A stretch of DNA of 64,000 bases from Allokutzneria sp. NRRL B-24872 (GCF_002155965.1 NZ_MUMH01000124.1:21497-85496), one strand, 5' to 3'. Shown: positions 32,691-42,407, counted from the first letter of the stretch. Notes: generated by a model not told the origin, from the sequence alone. Made by a program: numbers and translations.

Positions 32691-33389
32691 TCAGTCCTCC
32701 GTGGGGTGTGTCACGAGTCTCCAGCTGACCGAGCTGACGCCCGGGCGCAGGCTCAGCGCGCTGACCGCGCGCTCCAGCTTCCCGCCGCCCACGCCCCTGC
32801 CGAGCACCCGCGCGGTCACCTCGACGCGGTCGGACGCGAGGTCCGCGCTGGTCAGGGCGCGCAGGTGGAAGCCGCCTTCGGCGATGGAGCTGACGACGAG
32901 CGCGCGGACGTGGGCCTCGTCGGCGTCGCGGCAGACGGCGCGCAGGTCGTAGTCGGTCTCAGCGACGGCGGGGTCGCTGGCGCGCCCGTCGACGAGTCGG
33001 CCGAGGGGGCGCAGGCCCACGTTGGCGATGACGATCACCACGGCTCCGGCCGCGGCGACGCCGTAGTGACCTCCGCCGCACATCAGGCCGACCCCGGCGG
33101 TGCCCCAGATGGTGGCGGCGGTGTTGATGCCGCGCAGGTTGCCGCCGTCGCGGATGATCACCCCGGCGCCGAGGAAGCCGACCCCGGAGACGATGTAGGA
33201 AGCGATCCGGGTCGTGCTGCCGCCGTCCGGGGTGAGCACGCTGAACAGCTCGAACAGCGCGGCGCCCACGCAGACGAGCGCGTTGGTGCGCAGTCCGGCC
33301 GTGCGCGCCCGCCACTGCCGCTCAAGCCCGACGAGCGCGCCGAACACCGCCGCGCACAGCAGGCGCAGCCCGATCTCCCACCAGGTCAT
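32691..33389 (-). CDS. mgtC: MgtC/SapB family membrane protein
   Basis: The 232-residue protein has four to five membrane helices with the MgtC signature (LVGLERQWRARTAGLRT, GVGFLGAGVIIRDGG, GINTAATIW) and a C-terminal ACT-like cytosolic domain. MgtC supports growth at low Mg2+ and intracellular survival by affecting ATP synthase and ion balance, not by transporting Mg2+. ATG 33389 follows GTGAGGAG. A short leader frame with an excellent ribosome site lies 160 bp upstream. Confidence 0.92.
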   Translation of the reverse strand: MTWWEIGLRLLCAAVFGALVGLERQWRARTAGLRTNALVCVGAALFELFSVLTPDGGSTTRIASYIVSGVGFLGAGVIIRDGGNLRGINTAATIWGTAGVGLMCGGGHYGVAAAGAVVIVIANVGLRPLGRLVDGRASDPAVAETDYDLRAVCRDADEAHVRALVVSSIAEGGFHLRALTSADLASDRVEVTARVLGRGVGGGKLERAVSALSLRPGVSSVSWRLVTHPTED

Positions 33390-33549
33390 GGGGTACTCCT
33401 CACAGCATTGCGCGGATCTCCGCGCAGAAAGAATTGCCGCAGCCAGCACTCAATGTCTGGCGCGGTGATGGCGTTCTTCTCATTCGGCGCACCGGGGCCA
33501 CCACATGGCCTGCCAGCAGCGCGAACGCGTCAAAGAAAAGGGCGTTTGG

Positions 33550-33594
33550 TCAGCCCTGGCGCTTACTGGGGGGATCGCACGGATTCAGACTCAC
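33550..33594 (-). CDS. Candidate leader peptide upstream of mgtC
   Basis: GTG 33594 opens a 14-codon frame (VSLNPCDPPSKRQG) preceded by GGGGAGGTGATC, ten bases matching the 16S anti-Shine-Dalgarno. It has NP, DPP and a basic end, like leader peptides of Mg2+ transport genes. AGGGC and GCCCT (33539-33557) can pair around its stop codon and are followed by TTTTCTTT on the coding strand, a small attenuator-like hairpin. A TAGCCT -10 box lies at 33639-33644. Confidence 0.55.
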   Translation of the reverse strand: MSLNPCDPPSKRQG

Positions 33595-33672
33595 GGCGAT
33601 CACCTCCCCAGCGCGCAGCACACATTCGAACGCACGAAAGGCTACTCCCGCGCTTCGCGGAAAAGGAACCCC

Positions 33673-34773
33673 TCAGATCCAGTGACGCTCGTCCCAGGTG
33701 AACGGGTCGCCGTGGCCGACGCCCGTGCCCAGGTGCAGCGAGATCCCCGCTGGCCACAGCCTCAGCAGCAGGTCGAAGTGGTACGGGTCGGCCGGGTCGT
33801 TGGCTCGGCGCGGCTCGAAGACCAGCAGCGCGAGCGGCGCGTCCTTAGTCGCCTTCGCCGCCGCGGCAGCGACCACGGCCCTGCCGCGAGCGCGTTCCCT
33901 CGGCGGCGCGTACTGCCACACCACCGAGTGCCACACGACCGTGACCACACCGGTGACGTCCTTGGCGAGCTGGGTGCGCAACCACTCCGAGCCCTCGGCG
34001 CGGTGCACCGGCACGGGGTCGGCCGTGGCGAGGTCGATCGCGCCCTGCAGGCGCTGGTAGCGGTCCACCTGGTCCGGCCACACGAAGGAGGACAGGTGCC
34101 TGCGGCCGTCCTCGGTCGTCGCGTCGACCGGGTTCATGTCGCAGGCGGCGCGGTCGGCCACCGTGAGCGGGACGGCGAGGTCCGCGCGCGGGCGCCCGCT
34201 CCAGGAGAGGTCGAGCTGCACGGGGCTCTCGTCGTCACCGAAGCTCGTGCCGTCGTCGAGGCGGTAGCCGAAGCGGTGCGGGCGCAGGTTCAGCCCACCG
34301 CTCGCGCCGATCTCCAGCAGCCGCACGGGGAACGGTGTGTCCAGGCCCGCGTGCTCGGCGGCGCGCTCCGCCGCGACCAGCAGGCCGCCGTAGAGGGCCG
34401 CGCTGCGTGCGGGCTCGTTGGTCTGCACGGCGTTCGCGCGGATCATCGCGCGCAGCATGTCGGCGTGCTCGTCCAGCACCGGCTCGGCGTCGGCCCAGAG
34501 GCGGTCGCTCTCCAGGTGCCCACCGACCGTGGGGTAGTGCTTGGCGAGGCCGGGGGCCTTGCCCTCAAGGACGAGCCGGTGAACGGAACCGGCGAACCGA
34601 AGACCGGGGACGGTGCCACCGCGGTCCAGTTCACTGCCCGCCATCACCTTCCGGGTCACGCCGCCGGCAGCGAGGTCGTCTGCCGCCGCGCGCAACAGGG
34701 TGGCGTTGAGCGGGCTGTGGGACTGGCAACCGCGGGCCGCATCTCGAAACAGCTCCACGAGCACCTTCGGAAC
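33673..34773 (-). CDS. DUF2332 family protein (second copy)
   Basis: The 366-residue protein has the DUF2332 blocks YPTVGGHLE, AVQTNEPARSAALYGGLL and RLLEIGASGGLNL. It shares these with the copy at 26375 but the rest is diverged, so this is an old paralogue pair. GTG 34773 is inferred; no clear ribosome site. It lies upstream of the mgtC leader on the same strand but a separate promoter seems to serve mgtC. Confidence 0.82.
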   Translation of the reverse strand, partial: VPKVLVELFRDAARGCQSHSPLNATLLRAAADDLAAGGVTRKVMAGSELDRGGTVPGLRFAGSVHRLVLEGKAPGLAKHYPTVGGHLESDRLWADAEPVLDEHADMLRAMIRANAVQTNEPARSAALYGGLLVAAERAAEHAGLDTPFPVRLLEIGASGGLNLRPHRFGYRLDDGTSFGDDESPVQLDLSWSGRPRADLAVPLTVADRAACDMNPVDATTEDGRRHLSSFVWPDQVDRYQRLQGAIDLATADPVPVHRAEGSEWLRTQLAKDVTGVVTVVWHSVVWQYAPPRERARGRAVVAAAAAKATKDAPLALLVFEPRRANDPADPYHFDLLLRLWPAGISLHLGTGVGHGDPFTWDERHWI

Positions 34774-34928
34774 GGTAGTCCGACGATGGGGTGAAAGCAC
34801 GCCCCGGTTCCCCGATTCACTCGGCTGCGAGCAAGCTTTACCAGGCGTTCACGCACCGTCGACCCGCGACAACGTTGGCCCGGCGAAACCCAGGCGCCAC
34901 AAGGGCGTTTGCCGTCACGTTCGGGCCA

Positions 34929-34949
34929 GGCGCGGTGGTGAACCGCGCC
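34929..34949 (-). terminator. Hairpin after the SMP-30-like gene
   Basis: GGCGCGGT, loop GGTGA, ACCGCGCC form an 8-bp perfect stem 30 bp past the stop of the propeller gene. There is no U-tract, so it is a weak call. The remaining part of 34774-34977 shows nothing recognisable. Confidence 0.45.
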
Positions 34950-34977
34950 CCGCCCGGACACGAGCCGTAGTTGGTGC

Positions 34978-35895
34978 TCAGAACCTGGGTACGGCGACGG
35001 CGTTGTAGGTGACGGTCGGGCCGGGCTCGGTGCCGAAGCGCGCGTTCGGCAGGTAGAGGCGGTCACCGAAGGCGGCGACGGTGGTGGGGACGTCGAAGCG
35101 CGGATCGGTGATCTTCTTGTGCAGAGCGCCCTTCGTGCCCGCGTGGTCCAGACGCAACGCGGTCAAGGTGTTGAGGCGGTTCTGCACCACGTACAGAACG
35201 TGCCCCTGCCGCAGCATGCCGTCGCCGTTGGTCAGCACGACATCGCCGAGGTCGACGGCGGCGGCCTTGCCGGAGCGCGGGTCGACGCGGAAGAGCTTGC
35301 CGGAGCCGCTGTTGACCACGAGCAGGCTCCTGCCGTCGGGCGCGGTCTCGATGCCGTTGGCGTTCAAGCCCTCCGACTGCACCCACTCACCGCCGAGCGG
35401 GACGCTCTCGGCCTTCGCGGGCAGTTGACCGCCACGGCCGAGGGGGAGCTTGTAGAGCAAGGGCTTCCGCGAGTCGGTGAAGTACGCGGCGTCCCCGGTC
35501 AGCACGACGTCGTTCACGAACGCGCCGCCGAGGGCGTAGCTCGCGAGGACCTTGCCGGAGCGCGAGTCGATCACGCGCGCGTCGCCCTCGGCGCCACCGG
35601 AGACGAACAGCCGACCGCGCTTGTCGATCTTGAGACCGACGGCGGGGGTGCCGGTGGCGGGGCTGACCTCCGAGCCGCGACCCGTGCGGAGGTCGATCCT
35701 GCGCACCGAGCCGTCCCTGAGTGAGCCGAAGTACGCCGTCGCGCCGCTGATCGCGATGCCCTCGGGCTGGAAGTGGTTGGGGAGCTGGAGCGTCGTCGGG
35801 AAGGCGGGGGCCCGCTCGGCCTGCGCGGGAACCGCTAGCACCGCGGCAAGGCCGATGGCGGCGACCCCGGCCGCGAACGCGCGTCGACTCGTCAT
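34978..35895 (-). CDS. Secreted SMP-30/NHL-like beta-propeller protein
   Basis: The 305-residue protein has a Sec signal peptide (about residues 1-26, AVPAQA) and repeated propeller blades (AISGATAYFGSLRDGSVRRI, VVNSGSGKLFRVDPRSGK). It resembles SMP-30/gluconolactonase-like proteins found exported in actinomycetes. The metal residues of true lactonases cannot be confirmed. The function is not known. Confidence 0.75.
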   Translation of the reverse strand: MTSRRAFAAGVAAIGLAAVLAVPAQAERAPAFPTTLQLPNHFQPEGIAISGATAYFGSLRDGSVRRIDLRTGRGSEVSPATGTPAVGLKIDKRGRLFVSGGAEGDARVIDSRSGKVLASYALGGAFVNDVVLTGDAAYFTDSRKPLLYKLPLGRGGQLPAKAESVPLGGEWVQSEGLNANGIETAPDGRSLLVVNSGSGKLFRVDPRSGKAAAVDLGDVVLTNGDGMLRQGHVLYVVQNRLNTLTALRLDHAGTKGALHKKITDPRFDVPTTVAAFGDRLYLPNARFGTEPGPTVTYNAVAVPRF

Positions 35896-35974
35896 TTCTT
35901 CACGTTAAGGATCGCCGTGTGAGATGTGAGTTGCGTCAAGGCGGAGTGCTCCGTTCGGCCCTAGGCTCTGCGGC

Positions 35975-36655
35975 GTGGTCAAGGTGCTCGCGGTGGCGGA
36001 CGAGGTCGTTGAACAGCTCTGGACCTCCTACATCCAGCAGATCAAGGTCGATCTGATCCTCGCGGCGGGGGACCTGCCCTACGACTACCTGGAACACCTG
36101 AGCAACGCGTTGGACCGGCCGTGCGTCTTCGTGCCCGGTAACCATGACCCCGACCTGACCGGATACACCAACGTGCGAGGTTTGTGGACGAAGAGCGGCA
36201 TCCCGACCAGGTGGCCGGGTCCGGCCGGTGGCGTGAACGCCGACGGCAGGGTGGTGGACGCGGCGGGGCTGCGGATCGCGGGCATCGGCGGATCGATCCG
36301 CTACAACCGCGGGCCGAACCAGTGGACGGAGCGCCAGCAGGCGCGCCGGGTCCGCAGGATGGCCCGGCTCGCGAACTGGCGGCAGCTGCGCGACGGGCGC
36401 GGTGTCGACGTCCTGCTCACCCACAGCCCGCCCAAGGACTGCGGCGACCGGGAGGACCCGCCGCACCGGGGCTTCGCCTGCCTGCACGACGCCGTGCGGC
36501 GGCTGGGCCCGCCGCTCATGCTCCACGGCCACATCCACCCGCACGGCGAGCCGACACCAGATCGTCAACTGGCGTCAACACGGGTGGTCAACGTCGTCGG
36601 ATATCACGTCATGGAGATCCCTTCGCGCGGACAGGAGGCAGGAGATGCGCGGTGA
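35975..36655 (+). CDS. Calcineurin-like metallophosphoesterase
   Basis: The 226-residue protein has metallophosphoesterase motifs GDLPYDY, GNHDPD, LTHSPP and HGHIHP that bind two metals. The start lacks the usual DxH motif (here VADEV), a notable change in a metal-binding position. GTG 35975 has TAGGCT at -13 to -8, suggesting a leaderless message. The next gene overlaps by 11 bp, so they act as an operon. Confidence 0.85.
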   Translation: MVKVLAVADEVVEQLWTSYIQQIKVDLILAAGDLPYDYLEHLSNALDRPCVFVPGNHDPDLTGYTNVRGLWTKSGIPTRWPGPAGGVNADGRVVDAAGLRIAGIGGSIRYNRGPNQWTERQQARRVRRMARLANWRQLRDGRGVDVLLTHSPPKDCGDREDPPHRGFACLHDAVRRLGPPLMLHGHIHPHGEPTPDRQLASTRVVNVVGYHVMEIPSRGQEAGDAR

Positions 36656-37493
36656 CACCGGATTCCCGCGGGCCGACGCGGAGAACGACTTCATCAGGGC
36701 GCGCCGCCGCCAGGTCATGTCGCGGCTGGCGAAGTGGATGCGCCGGGAGCCCGACGACGTCAACATCATGCTCCCCTACGCCGAGGTCATCGCCGCGCTC
36801 GGCCAGGAGGGCGAACGGCGGCTCGGGCTCCAGGTGATCCAGGTCGAGTCGATCGTCGGCAGCGTGGACCGCACCCGCGACTTCGACCGGCGCTTCCGGC
36901 CCACCTCCGGCCGCACCCGCGAGCGGTGGGAACGGCTGGCGCTGGCGCAGCGGCGCGGCGAGTCGATCCCGCCGATCGACGTCTACCGCGTCGGCGAGCT
37001 GCACTTCGTCAAGGACGGCCACCACCGGGTGTCGGTGGCGCACGCGCTCGGCCTGCGCACGATCGAGGCGCACGTGACCGAGGTGCGCACGAAGATCGGC
37101 GCGTACGACATCCGCTACCAGCACGACCTGCTGATCAAGAACGACCGCAGGCTGTTCCTGGAACGCGTTCCGCTGCCCGGCGAGGCGCGCGCCGCGGTGC
37201 TGATGAGCGACCCGTGGGAGTACACCGAACTGGGCGAGACCGTGGAGGCGTGGGGCTTCCGGCTGATGCAGGACGAGGGCAAGTTCCTCGACCGGCTCAC
37301 CGTCGCGAAGCGGTGGTACGAGGAGGAGTTCGTGCCCGTGGTGCGGATGCTCCAGCAGGCGGACCTGGTCGGCGACCGGACCGAGGCCGAGGCGTACATG
37401 CACATCGCTGGCGAGCGCTTCCGGCTGATCAGGACGCACCGCTGGGACGACGAGGTGATCGACGCGGTGCGCCAGAGCAAGAAGCGCCGCTAG
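36645..37493 (+). CDS. ParB/sulfiredoxin-fold protein
   Basis: The 282-residue protein has the ParB/Srx nuclease-like signature ELHFVKDGHHRVSVAHALG in its middle, but no ParB helix-turn-helix, so it is not a chromosome-partition ParB. ATG 36645 follows ACAGGAGGCAGGAG. It overlaps the metallophosphoesterase gene by 11 bp, a pairing also common in actinomycetes. It may use ATP or CTP; the role is unknown. Confidence 0.75.
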   Translation: MRGDTGFPRADAENDFIRARRRQVMSRLAKWMRREPDDVNIMLPYAEVIAALGQEGERRLGLQVIQVESIVGSVDRTRDFDRRFRPTSGRTRERWERLALAQRRGESIPPIDVYRVGELHFVKDGHHRVSVAHALGLRTIEAHVTEVRTKIGAYDIRYQHDLLIKNDRRLFLERVPLPGEARAAVLMSDPWEYTELGETVEAWGFRLMQDEGKFLDRLTVAKRWYEEEFVPVVRMLQQADLVGDRTEAEAYMHIAGERFRLIRTHRWDDEVIDAVRQSKKRR

Positions 37494-37503
37494 GTTGACC
37501 GGC

Positions 37504-37971
37504 ATGCCCGCTGCCCGTGTGCTCCCGCTGCTGGTCCTGCTCGTCGCCGGGTGCGGTTCCGCCGCGCCCGCTCCCCCGCCCCCGGGTGAGGCTCGCGTGG
37601 ACACCTGCGCGGTCTTCGGCGAGGCGGACCTGAAGGCGCTGGAGCTCTCCCAGGGCCAGCGCATGCCCAACAAGCCGACGGGCTGCATGCTCGGCTCGCC
37701 GCGCGGGTTCCGGGTGTTCGTGATCAACGAGGAGAGGGTGACGATCGCCGACGCGGAGAAGCGGACGCAGATCTCCTTCTCCCGCAACAAGGTCAACGGC
37801 CGGTCGGGGTTCCTGGCGGTCGGCGAGGAGTCCTCCTGCACGCAGGGCGTGGAGTTCGGCGCGGGCTCGCTGCACGTGCTGGCGAACGTGACGGGCGCCC
37901 AGGCGCCGATCGACGCATGCGACCTCGCGCGCAGGGTGATGGACGTCGTGGAGCCGAAACTCCCGCGCTAG
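37504..37971 (+). CDS. DUF3558-like lipoprotein
   Basis: The 155-residue protein has a lipoprotein signal with lipobox VAGC and a DUF3558-like domain with paired cysteines (DTCAVF, TGCMLG, SSCTQG, DACDLA). DUF3558 lipoproteins are plentiful in Pseudonocardiales and have no known function. ATG 37504 has TAGGTT at -13 to -8, which supports a leaderless start; that box includes the stop codon of the upstream gene. Confidence 0.8.
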   Translation: MPAARVLPLLVLLVAGCGSAAPAPPPPGEARVDTCAVFGEADLKALELSQGQRMPNKPTGCMLGSPRGFRVFVINEERVTIADAEKRTQISFSRNKVNGRSGFLAVGEESSCTQGVEFGAGSLHVLANVTGAQAPIDACDLARRVMDVVEPKLPR

Positions 37972-37984
37972 CAAGGAGAACGAC

Positions 37985-38023
37985 GAAGGCCGCATCCCCG
38001 CAGGAGCGGGAATGCGGCCTTTC
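37985..38023. terminator. Strong bidirectional terminator
   Basis: GAAGGCCGCATcCCCGC and its inverse pair almost completely across a 4-base loop, with TTTC at the end. It separates the DUF3558 gene from the convergent sugC. Confidence 0.9.
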
Positions 38024-38044
38024 GACTGCGGTGGAGCGAGGGGC

Positions 38045-39223
38045 CTAGTCCGTGTAGGTCAGGGCCCTGCCGCTCTCCTGGTCGAAGAGCTGGATCTTGT
38101 CGAGATCCATCCAGACGTCCAGACCGGAGCCCTCCTTGGCCTTGGACGCCGCCGCGAGGCGGGCCACGGCCTGTCCGGCACCCAGGTCCGAGACGCCCAC
38201 GTCCGCCGCCAGCTCGTCCAGCTGCGCCGAGCTCGCGCGCTTGCCGGAGATCGAGAAGTAGGCGAACTTGTCCGAGCCCATGGACTCGAGCACGTCCACC
38301 TGCGTGGTGAACGTCGCGCCGCGCGAACGGGCGGCGGAGTCGACCAGGGAGGCGTCCTCGAAGTGCTCGGGACGCAGACCCATGATCACGTCGCGCGTCG
38401 TGCGACGACCGCGCTCGACCATCCTGCGGACCTTGTCGCTGAGCGGGAAGGAGCCCAGCGCCGTGGACAGCGCGCCGTTCTCCAGCGTCGCCGGGATGAA
38501 GTTCATCGCCGGCGAGCCGATGAAGCCCGCCACGAACAGGTTCGCCGGGTTCTCGTAGAGGAACTGCGGAGAACCCACCTGCTGCACCGCGCCACCGCGC
38601 ATGACCACGACGCGGTCGCCGAGGGTCATCGCCTCGGTCTGGTCGTGGGTCACGTAGACGGTGGTGGTGCCCAGGTTCTTCTGCAGCCTGGAGACCTCGG
38701 TGCGCATCTGCACGCGCAGCTTGGCGTCCAGGTTGGACAGCGGCTCGTCCATGAGGAACGCCTTGGGGCTGCGCACGATCGCGCGGCCCATGGCGACGCG
38801 CTGCCGCTGACCACCGGAGAGGTTCGACGGCTTGCGGTCGAGGTGCTGCCCGAGATCCAGGATCTTGGCGGCCTCGTTGACCTTCGCGTCGACGGTCTTG
38901 TTGTCCACCTTGGCCAACCGCAGCGGGAACGCCATGTTCTCGCGCACGGTCATGTGCGGGTAGAGCGCGTAGGACTGGAACACCATCGCGATGTCCCGGT
39001 CCTTGGGCGCGCGCTCGTTGACCCGCTCGCCGCCGATGCGCAGCTCACCGGAGGTGATGTCCTCCAGGCCAGCCAGCATGTTCAGCGTGGTGGACTTGCC
39101 GCAGCCCGAGGGCCCGACCAGGATGATGAACTCGCCGTCGGCGATTTCGAGGTTCACTTCCTGGACGGCCAAAGCGCCGTCCGGGTACTTCTTCGTCACC
39201 TTGTCCAGGACGATGTCGGCCAC
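38045..39223 (-). CDS. sugC: SugC: sugar ABC transporter ATPase (MsiK/UgpC type)
   Basis: The 392-residue ATPase has Walker [10 protein letters not shown], signature LSGGQRQR, Walker B FLMDEP and the H-loop [14 protein letters not shown], plus a C-terminal OB/TOBE regulatory domain typical of CUT1 importers. It powers the LpqY-SugA-SugB complex. In M. tuberculosis this system takes up trehalose released from glycolipids. It is the last gene of lpqY-sugA-sugB-sugC, 7 bp after sugB. Confidence 0.93.
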   Translation of the reverse strand: MADIVLDKVTKKYPDGALAVQEVNLEIADGEFIILVGPSGCGKSTTLNMLAGLEDITSGELRIGGERVNERAPKDRDIAMVFQSYALYPHMTVRENMAFPLRLAKVDNKTVDAKVNEAAKILDLGQHLDRKPSNLSGGQRQRVAMGRAIVRSPKAFLMDEPLSNLDAKLRVQMRTEVSRLQKNLGTTTVYVTHDQTEAMTLGDRVVVMRGGAVQQVGSPQFLYENPANLFVAGFIGSPAMNFIPATLENGALSTALGSFPLSDKVRRMVERGRRTTRDVIMGLRPEHFEDASLVDSAARSRGATFTTQVDVLESMGSDKFAYFSISGKRASSAQLDELAADVGVSDLGAGQAVARLAAASKAKEGSGLDVWMDLDKIQLFDQESGRALTYTD

Positions 39224-39230
39224 GACTCAC

Positions 39231-40076
39231 CTACCCCTTGACCGCGCCGGACGTCAGACCGGCGACGATTCGGCGCTGGAAGAACAGCACGAAAAGAATG
39301 ATCGGAATGGTGATCACCACGGCCGCGGCCGAGGTGGTCCCCGTTGGGTCTTCGAACTGGCTGCTACCCGTGAAGAAGGCCAGCGCGGCCGGAACGGTCC
39401 TGGACGCCTCGGTCGAGGTGAGCGAGATCGCGAACAGGAAGTCGTTCCAGCAGAAGATGAACACCAGGATGGCCGTGGTGAACACGCCCGGTGCGGCGAG
39501 CGGGGCGATGACCTTCTGGAAGGCCTGGCCCGGCGTCGCGCCGTCCATCTTGGCCGCCTTCTCCAGCTCCCACGGGATCTCCTTGAAGAACGCCGAGAGC
39601 GTGTAGATCGCCAGCGGCAGGGAGAAGGTGATGTAGGGCAGGATCAGGCCCGGCCAGGTGTCGAAGATGCCCAGTGAGCGCTCGATGTTGAACAGCGGCG
39701 ACACCAGTGACACCTGGGGGAACATCGCGATCAGCAGCGAGACTCCGACGAGCGCCTGCTTGCCGGGGAAGTCCAGCCTGGCGATCGCGTACGCCGCCAT
39801 GGTCCCGAACACGACCGCGATCAAGGTGGCGATGATCGCGATGCCGATCGAGTTGAACAGCGGCCGGATGAACTCCGTGGTGGAGAAGATCGCGGCGTAG
39901 TTGTCCAGCGTCCACTCGGTGGGGAAGAACCCGCCCTCGCTGATGGCCTTCTTCGACTTGAAGGACAGCGAGACGATCCACAACACCGGGAACAACGCGT
40001 AGACGACGACAACGACGTTGACCAGGCCCCAGCGGACCTTCTTCCCCGTCGTATCGGCACCTCCGATGCCGGCCAT
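39231..40076 (-). CDS. sugB: SugB: ABC sugar transporter permease
   Basis: The 281-residue protein has six membrane helices and the EAA loop [22 protein letters not shown] (shown in part) that contacts the ATPase. It pairs with SugA. Its ATG overlaps the sugA stop by one base (TGATG), so translation is coupled. Gene order and type match Rv1237. Confidence 0.92.
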   Translation of the reverse strand: MAGIGGADTTGKKVRWGLVNVVVVVYALFPVLWIVSLSFKSKKAISEGGFFPTEWTLDNYAAIFSTTEFIRPLFNSIGIAIIATLIAVVFGTMAAYAIARLDFPGKQALVGVSLLIAMFPQVSLVSPLFNIERSLGIFDTWPGLILPYITFSLPLAIYTLSAFFKEIPWELEKAAKMDGATPGQAFQKVIAPLAAPGVFTTAILVFIFCWNDFLFAISLTSTEASRTVPAALAFFTGSSQFEDPTGTTSAAAVVITIPIILFVLFFQRRIVAGLTSGAVKG

Positions 40077-40987
40077 CAGCGCTTACCTCCGTTGTCACTG
40101 CCCGGCGCGGCGGTGCCGAACACCTTGATGAAGACGAACGCGATGATCGCCACCGCGACGAAGATCAGCACCGACATGGTCGAGCCGATACCCAGGTTCA
40201 ACCCCTTGATGAGGTTGTTGTAGGTCAGCATCGACACCGATCCCGTGCCCTGCGATCCCGCGGTCAGCACGAAGATGTTGTCGAAGATCCGGAAGGCGTC
40301 GAGCGTGCGGAACAGCAGCGCGACCAGGATCGCCGGCTTCATCATCGGCACCATGATCTTGGTGAACCGCTGCCAGCCGCTGGCGCCGTCCATCGCGGCG
40401 GCCTTGAGCATGTCGTCCGGCACCAGCGCCAGGCCCGCCATCAGCAGCAGGGCCATGAACGGCGTGGTCTTCCAGATCTCGGCCCCGGCGATGATGCCGA
40501 GCGCGGTCGTCTTGTCCGTCAGCGGCGCCTCACCGAAGAGCGTGGCGAGGTAGCCGGAGTCCGGGGTGAAGGCGTACTTCCAGGAGAACGCCGCGACCAC
40601 GGTGACGATGCCGTACGGGATCAGCGCGGAGGTCCGCACCAGCCCGCGGCCGACCAGCGTGCGGTGCATGACCAGCGCCAGCGCCATGCCGAGCACCAGC
40701 TCGATCACCACGGTGACCGCGGTCAGCAGCACGGTGATGCCGAAGGCGTCCCACCAGTACGGGCTGCTGAGCACCGCGGCGTAGTTCTCGAAGCCGATGA
40801 ACTCCTGCTTGTCCGGGAACTTCAGGTCGTAGCGCTGAAGGGACAACCAGAACGAGTAGATGATCGGCCACGCGGTGACCGCGATCATGATGAACGCGGC
40901 GGGCGCGCAGAGCAGCAGGCCGAGGCGACGCTCCGCCTTCTTGCCCTCGCTCAGCACGGGCTTCGCCTTGACGGCGTGGGTGCTCAC
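40076..40987 (-). CDS. sugA: SugA: ABC sugar transporter permease
   Basis: The 303-residue permease has six membrane helices and an EAA loop ([20 protein letters not shown]). The basic N-terminal tail [16 protein letters not shown] faces the cytoplasm. GTG 40987 overlaps the lpqY stop in GTGA. It forms the translocation channel with SugB. Confidence 0.92.
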   Translation of the reverse strand: MSTHAVKAKPVLSEGKKAERRLGLLLCAPAAFIMIAVTAWPIIYSFWLSLQRYDLKFPDKQEFIGFENYAAVLSSPYWWDAFGITVLLTAVTVVIELVLGMALALVMHRTLVGRGLVRTSALIPYGIVTVVAAFSWKYAFTPDSGYLATLFGEAPLTDKTTALGIIAGAEIWKTTPFMALLLMAGLALVPDDMLKAAAMDGASGWQRFTKIMVPMMKPAILVALLFRTLDAFRIFDNIFVLTAGSQGTGSVSMLTYNNLIKGLNLGIGSTMSVLIFVAVAIIAFVFIKVFGTAAPGSDNGGKR

Positions 40988-42291
40988 GGCATGACCCCCT
41001 TGGAGTCAATGGCGGCCTGGAGTTCCTTGCGCAGCCGCTCCGCCGTCTTCTGCGGATCGATGTCCTTGGGCGGCGAGAGGATGGTCGACAACACCGTGGA
41101 GACGTTCTGCCAGGCGGCGGTCAGCGGGCGGTTGGCCGCGTCGCGCAGTTCCTCGCGGATGGTCTCCTTCATCGGGTACTGCTCGGTCATCTCCGGGCGG
41201 TCGTAGACCGACTCGATGGTCGGCGCGACACCCGAGTTGATCGCGGAGTAGAGCTGGTTCGCCGGGTTGCGCAGGCACAGCACGGCCTCGAAGGCCAGGT
41301 CGGCCTTTGTCGAGTAGGTGCTCACGCCGTAGTTCGCGCCACCGATGGTGACCCGGCTCGGCTTGCCCTTGTCGATGCCCGGGTAGCGCGCCCACTTGAA
41401 GTTCTTGGCGAGCTCCGGCTTCTCCTTCTGCATCGACGCGAACACGTACGGCCAGTTCAGCTGGAAAGCCGAGTTGCCCGCCTGGAACTCCTTGCGGACC
41501 TCGTCCTCCTGCGAGCTGGTCAGCGAGGCGCTGGCGATGCCGGAGGTGGCGAAGTCCTTGAGGGTGGACAGCGCGCGGATGGCGCCCTCGTCGACGACGG
41601 CGGTGAGGCCGTCCTCGGAGATGATCTTGCCGCCTGCGGAGGCGACCATCGTGTTGTACTGCACGACGAGGCCCTCGTACTGCGCACCGGTCATCACGGC
41701 CGTGTACGGCTTGTTGGCCGCCTTGAGCGCCTTGGCCTGCTCGATCATCTCGGCCCAGGTCTCGGGGGCCTTGGTGACGACGTCGTCGCGGTACCACAGC
41801 AGCTGCACGTTGGTGTTCTTCGTGGCCGCGTAGGTCCGGTTCTTGTAGCGCGTGGACTCCAGCGGACCCGCGAGGACGCCGCGCTCGGCCTCCTCCTTGT
41901 AGGTCCCGGTCCACTCCCTGATCCAGCCGGCCTCGGCGAACTCCGCGAGCCACGGGCTGTCGAGATAGAGGATGTCCATCTCGTCGTCACCGGCCGCGAG
42001 CCTGCGCACCATCTGCTCGCGCTGGCCGTCGGCGCCGCGCGGGAGCTTGTTGTAGACGATGTTGAACTTGCCGTTCGCGCTGGCGTTGCAGCTCTCGATG
42101 ACCTTCTCGAAGTTCTCTTCGGGAGCCGCGTACAGGTTGAGGGTGTTGCCCCCAGTACCGCCGGAGCCGCAGGCCGCGAGCAGCGGAGCGGTCACCAGTG
42201 CGACTCCGAGGAGCGCTGATGCTCGACTCCGCGAACGGGTCTTGGTTGACGTGGTGGATCGATAGCGGGCACTGCGACCCGGGCCGTCCAT
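40984..42291 (-). CDS. lpqY: LpqY: trehalose/sugar-binding lipoprotein
   Basis: The 435-residue solute-binding protein has a Tat-or-Sec type lipoprotein signal with lipobox LLAAC (Cys about residue 41) and a two-lobed ABC sugar-binding fold. ATG 42291 follows AGGAAGGAGG. Synteny with Rv1235-Rv1238 and with corA supports LpqY, but the bound sugar must be inferred. A TTGCGG-18-TAGGTT promoter can be seen at 42459-42488 on the minus strand. Confidence 0.9.
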   Translation of the reverse strand: MDGPGRSARYRSTTSTKTRSRSRASALLGVALVTAPLLAACGSGGTGGNTLNLYAAPEENFEKVIESCNASANGKFNIVYNKLPRGADGQREQMVRRLAAGDDEMDILYLDSPWLAEFAEAGWIREWTGTYKEEAERGVLAGPLESTRYKNRTYAATKNTNVQLLWYRDDVVTKAPETWAEMIEQAKALKAANKPYTAVMTGAQYEGLVVQYNTMVASAGGKIISEDGLTAVVDEGAIRALSTLKDFATSGIASASLTSSQEDEVRKEFQAGNSAFQLNWPYVFASMQKEKPELAKNFKWARYPGIDKGKPSRVTIGGANYGVSTYSTKADLAFEAVLCLRNPANQLYSAINSGVAPTIESVYDRPEMTEQYPMKETIREELRDAANRPLTAAWQNVSTVLSTILSPPKDIDPQKTAERLRKELQAAIDSKGVMP

Positions 42292-42368
42292 GTAACCCAG
42301 CCTCCTTCCTCTGAAAAGCACGAAGGACTACGAGGCTGTGGACACTCCAGCGGCGGCACGAAACCTCG

Positions 42369-42407
42369 ACGACGAGGACTGGCGGACACACCAGGACACC
42401 TCGTCGT
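42369..42407. other. Hairpin in lpqY 5' leader
   Basis: ACGACGAGG and CCTCGTCGT pair perfectly around a 21-nt loop within the predicted lpqY leader. Its function is unknown. Confidence 0.4.

Noticed and set aside
36645..37493. Chromosome-partition ParB
   Set aside because: The protein has only the ParB/Srx fold, no helix-turn-helix, no parA neighbour and no parS-like site seen.
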